A DNA stretch of 64,000 bases from Aequorivita sublithincola DSM 14238 (GTDB lineage Bacteria > Bacteroidota > Bacteroidia > Flavobacteriales > Flavobacteriaceae): positions 647,001-711,000 of the forward strand of contig NC_018013.1 in assembly GCF_000265385.1 (NCBI RefSeq), given 5' to 3'. The notes beneath the pieces are model-generated. The model saw only the letters and a list, made by a program, of their open reading frames with translations, had not been told where the DNA came from and searched no databases. How positions within the stretch are numbered: the stretch's first letter is position 1; the number at the start of each line of letters is the position of its first letter. The position numbers were made by a program, and so were the translations under genes. Below are positions 61,764-64,000 of this stretch, in pieces.

Positions 61764-62387
61764 ATGAGCTTAGTAAAACTAACCATAAAAGGAATATCCT
61801 ACAGCCAAACCCAAAACGGCGCGTATGCCCTTATTTTAAGCGAAGTTGACGGCGAGCGTAAACTACCAATAGTGATTGGCGCTTTTGAAGCACAATCCAT
61901 TGCGATTGCGTTAGAAAAAGAAATCACACCTCCTCGCCCATTGACTCACGACCTTTTTAAGAACTTCGCAGATCGTTTCGAAATTATAGTAAAACAAGTA
62001 ATAATCCACAAATTGGTGGATGGTGTTTTCTACTCCAGCATCATTTGCGAACGCGACAAAATTGAAGAAATAATAGATGCTAGAACTAGCGATGCCATTG
62101 CTTTGGCGCTTCGGTTTAAGGCTCCTATTTTCACCTATAAAAACATTTTAGATAAAGCTGGTATTTATCTAAAAACTTCCACTTCCAAAAAAGCGCTTTC
62201 CAAAAAAGAAGAAGCAGTTATAGAAAATTTAATTTTGGGAGAAGACAAAGAATCAATCAAACCTACGAGCCAAGATTATAGCAAGTTCAGTTTAACTGAG
62301 TTGAACAAAATGCTAGACGAAGCCGTAACCAACGAGAATTACGAAAAAGCGGCAAGCGTGCGCGATGAAATATCCAAACGACAGTAG
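61764..62387 (+). CDS. Bifunctional nuclease (DUF151)-family protein with UvrB/C motif
   Basis: A 207-aa protein: N-terminal DUF151 domain about 1-130 (VKLTIKGISYSQTQNGAYALILSEVDGERKLPIVIGAFEAQSIAIALE, RPLTHDLFKNFADRF, ARTSDAIALALRFKAPIF) and a C-terminal UvrB/UvrC motif (LNKMLDEAVTNENYEKAASVRDEI). Members have been reported with nuclease activity; the physiological role is unclear. The stop TAG lies inside the AGTAGGCTCGCGAT repeat. Confidence 0.92.
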   Translation: MSLVKLTIKGISYSQTQNGAYALILSEVDGERKLPIVIGAFEAQSIAIALEKEITPPRPLTHDLFKNFADRFEIIVKQVIIHKLVDGVFYSSIICERDKIEEIIDARTSDAIALALRFKAPIFTYKNILDKAGIYLKTSTSKKALSKKEEAVIENLILGEDKESIKPTSQDYSKFSLTELNKMLDEAVTNENYEKAASVRDEISKRQ

Positions 62388-62407
62388 GCTCGCGATTTAT
62401 CGCGTGC
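62383..62407. repeat. Dispersed CTCGCGATTTATCGCG hairpin repeat
   Basis: The 25-bp word AGTAGGCTCGCGATTTATCGCGTGC is identical to that at 26555-26579. Its TAG is the stop codon of the DUF151 gene. Confidence 0.75.
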
Positions 62408-62442
62408 TTCACAAATCGTTTTGAATTTTAGATTATTGTTAA

Positions 62443-62473
62443 CCTGTCCCAAGAGTTATTGGGATATCGAAGG
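62443..62473. repeat. CCTTCGAT-linked inverted repeat, reverse orientation
   Basis: TCCCAA-gagtta-TTGGGA at 62447-62464 is flanked by ATCGAAGG (reverse of CCTTCGAT) at 62466-62473 and CCTG at the other side. The layout is the same as at 40142-40180 but on the other strand. Confidence 0.6.
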
Positions 62474-62506
62474 GTTGAATTTTGAACCTCGAATTTTAAA
62501 TTTTTT

Positions 62507-64000
62507 ATGCAGAAATATTTACTTGTAGCCATCGCGCTGTTTTTCTTCGGAAACATCTTTGGGCAGAGCATTGAAAAAACCTGGCAATTTTCAGAAGTTA
62601 AAGATCAAGATGGTCTTTCCATAATCAATATCAATCCTGAAAAAGATTATTTAAAACTCGAAAATGGTTCTTTTGAATATCAAATGGCGCCGAACGACAG
62701 CCTAAAATCTACTGGCGACTATATTTTTCAGAATAATTTATTAGTGCTTTTCTTCAACGAACCAAATGATAACATCAGAAGATTTCGCGTGGCTCAAGTT
62801 ACGGATAGCACACTTTCACTTTCAGAAAACAATATTGAATATCAGCTAAAAGTACCGAGCGCTTCAGCTGTTGTATCACCCTTAACCGTAGTGAAATCTT
62901 CAGAAATAATACCAAGTCAAGGCTTTTCAATGCAAAGTTTCTGGCGTGGAATTTTAGGAATGATTTCCTTATTAGTAATCGCATTTCTTTTTAGCGCAAA
63001 CCGAAAAGCCATCAATTGGAAAACCGTTGGCCTTGGCCTCGGTTTTCAGTTATTGATCGCTATTGGAGTTTTAAAAGTAGGTTTTATAAAAAGCGGTTTT
63101 GAAGCCGTTGGCCAACTATTTATCAACGTTTTGGAGTATACCAGAGCAGGAAGCGAATTCCTTTTTGGCGGAATGCTAGACATCAACTCATTCGGCTTTA
63201 TTTTTGCTTTTCAGGTTTTACCTACGATTATATTTTTCTCCGCATTAACTTCGGTTCTATTTTACTTCGGAATAATTCAAATAGTAGTAAAAGGAATGGG
63301 TTGGTTATTAACAAAACTGCTGAACATTTCTGGCGCTGAAAGTTTGAGTGTCGCAGGAAATATCTTCCTAGGCCAAACAGAAGCACCACTACTTATAAAA
63401 GCGTATTTGGAAAAAATGAACAAGTCTGAAATGCTTTTGGTTATGGTGGGCGGTATGGCAACTGTTGCAGGAGCCGTACTCGCAGCATACATTGGCTTTT
63501 TAGGTGGCGACGACCCTGAATTACGTCTAACTTTTGCTAAGCATCTTTTAGCTGCCTCTGTTATGGCAGCTCCAGGCGCTATCGTTATTTCAAAAATATT
63601 GTATCCGCAAACGGAACCTATTGAGACGGACGTACACGTTTCCTCAGACAAAATTGGCTCAAATTTCCTAGACGCCATTGCAAACGGAACTACCGAAGGC
63701 TTAAGGCTTGCCGTAAACGTAGGTGCTATGCTCTTGGTTTTTGTTGCGTTTATTGCTATGTTTAATGGAATAATTGGAGCGCTAGCTAGCTTTGACGGTT
63801 TTACTATTGAAGCATTAAATTTTAACTGGCAGTTTATGTCCCTTAATGAATATATAGCTAATAAAACAGCATACGACGGACTATCACTTGAATTTATTTT
63901 AGGTACCGTTTTCGCTCCCTTAATGTGGCTTATAGGAGTAGCGAAAGAAGACATGACAATGATGGGACAGCTATTAGGAATAAAACTTGCCGCAAGTGAA
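62507..64000 (+). CDS. Concentrative nucleoside transporter fused to exported N-terminal domain (partial)
   Basis: Runs open to the window edge: 498 codons so far. N terminus: signal peptide MQKYLLVAIALFFFGNIFGQ, then a soluble beta-rich domain of about 110 residues (about 24-135, SIEKTWQFSEVKDQDGLSIINI, a lipocalin-like feel). From about residue 146 the CNT transporter begins: GILGMISLLVIAFLF, FGFIFAFQVLPTIIFFSALTSVLFYFGIIQ, SLSVAGNIFLGQTEAPLLIKAYL (the conserved G-x-T-E-A-P motif) and TEGLRLAVNVGAMLLVFVAFIAM. It imports nucleosides with sodium or protons; the exported domain precedes the membrane part in several flavobacterial relatives. Confidence 0.9.
   Translation, partial: MQKYLLVAIALFFFGNIFGQSIEKTWQFSEVKDQDGLSIININPEKDYLKLENGSFEYQMAPNDSLKSTGDYIFQNNLLVLFFNEPNDNIRRFRVAQVTDSTLSLSENNIEYQLKVPSASAVVSPLTVVKSSEIIPSQGFSMQSFWRGILGMISLLVIAFLFSANRKAINWKTVGLGLGFQLLIAIGVLKVGFIKSGFEAVGQLFINVLEYTRAGSEFLFGGMLDINSFGFIFAFQVLPTIIFFSALTSVLFYFGIIQIVVKGMGWLLTKLLNISGAESLSVAGNIFLGQTEAPLLIKAYLEKMNKSEMLLVMVGGMATVAGAVLAAYIGFLGGDDPELRLTFAKHLLAASVMAAPGAIVISKILYPQTEPIETDVHVSSDKIGSNFLDAIANGTTEGLRLAVNVGAMLLVFVAFIAMFNGIIGALASFDGFTIEALNFNWQFMSLNEYIANKTAYDGLSLEFILGTVFAPLMWLIGVAKEDMTMMGQLLGIKLAASE

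Noticed and set aside
1..64000. Insertion sequence, prophage, integron or plasmid backbone
   Set aside because: No transposase, integrase, phage structural or replication gene is visible on either strand.

Overview
This 64 kb window is ordinary chromosome of a member of the Bacteroidota, most likely the family Flavobacteriaceae. The case rests on type IX secretion (T9SS) C-terminal sorting domains, a SusC/SusD pair, Bacteroidota -7 promoter boxes (TAnnTTTG), DUF5686, DUF4136 and GYDIA-type GHMP kinase families, weak Shine-Dalgarno signals and AT-rich sequence. The genus cannot be read from the sequence. No phage, insertion sequence, integron or CRISPR array was seen.

Layout. 1-2.9 kb: a CDS tail, a strong terminator, two mevalonate-pathway-type genes (HMG-CoA reductase and a GHMP kinase) and a secreted 20-residue-repeat protein. 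3.0 kb: tRNA-Phe on the minus strand with its own promoter and terminator. 3.2-11 kb: an envelope-biogenesis run (coaX, outer membrane protein, TPR protein, LptC-like lipoprotein, CNNM/CorC membrane protein, SurA/PpiD-like isomerase). 11-13.3 kb: tryptophan 2,3-dioxygenase-family protein, DUF488 and DUF481.

13.4-31.6 kb is the distinctive part: an arsenosugar-biosynthesis-type island. It has a CxxC peroxidase-like protein, radical SAM ArsS, two TIGR04282-type and one TIGR04283-type glycosyltransferases, purine nucleoside phosphorylase, a sterol-desaturase-type di-iron membrane enzyme and a DUF547 lipoprotein. Interleaved are a SusC/SusD pair, a sodium:solute symporter, a metallophosphoesterase-fold protein with eroded metal motifs and a Cys-rich insert, and a periplasmic rhodanese. 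A GH113-like lipoprotein and a FAD reductase/membrane 4Fe-4S pair follow. A plausible reading is that ArsS joins a methylated arsenical to the 5'-deoxyadenosyl group of SAM, the phosphorylase removes adenine and the glycosyltransferases attach an aglycone, with dedicated uptake and redox supply. No ArsM arsenite methyltransferase lies in the window, so the pathway as seen here is incomplete.

32-46 kb: a FAS1/outer-membrane protein operon, a small glycosyltransferase operon, a PaiB-like protein, a membrane protein with an ExbD-like domain, mpl, a TPR protein lacking a standard start codon in front of its signal peptide, lipB, a T9SS metalloprotease, a four-helix-bundle pseudogene and small lipoproteins with a YqaE/Pmp3 peptide. 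46.6-64 kb: a membrane-anchored LuxR-type regulator, lysS, adk, obgE, a giant FG-GAP T9SS protein, DUF4136, DUF5686, pdhB, etfB-etfA, a bifunctional-nuclease-family protein and a nucleoside transporter running off the end.

Beyond genes, the window shows intrinsic terminators (one hidden inside the lptC signal-peptide codons) and several families of short intergenic palindromic or word-like repeats that recur at unrelated loci.
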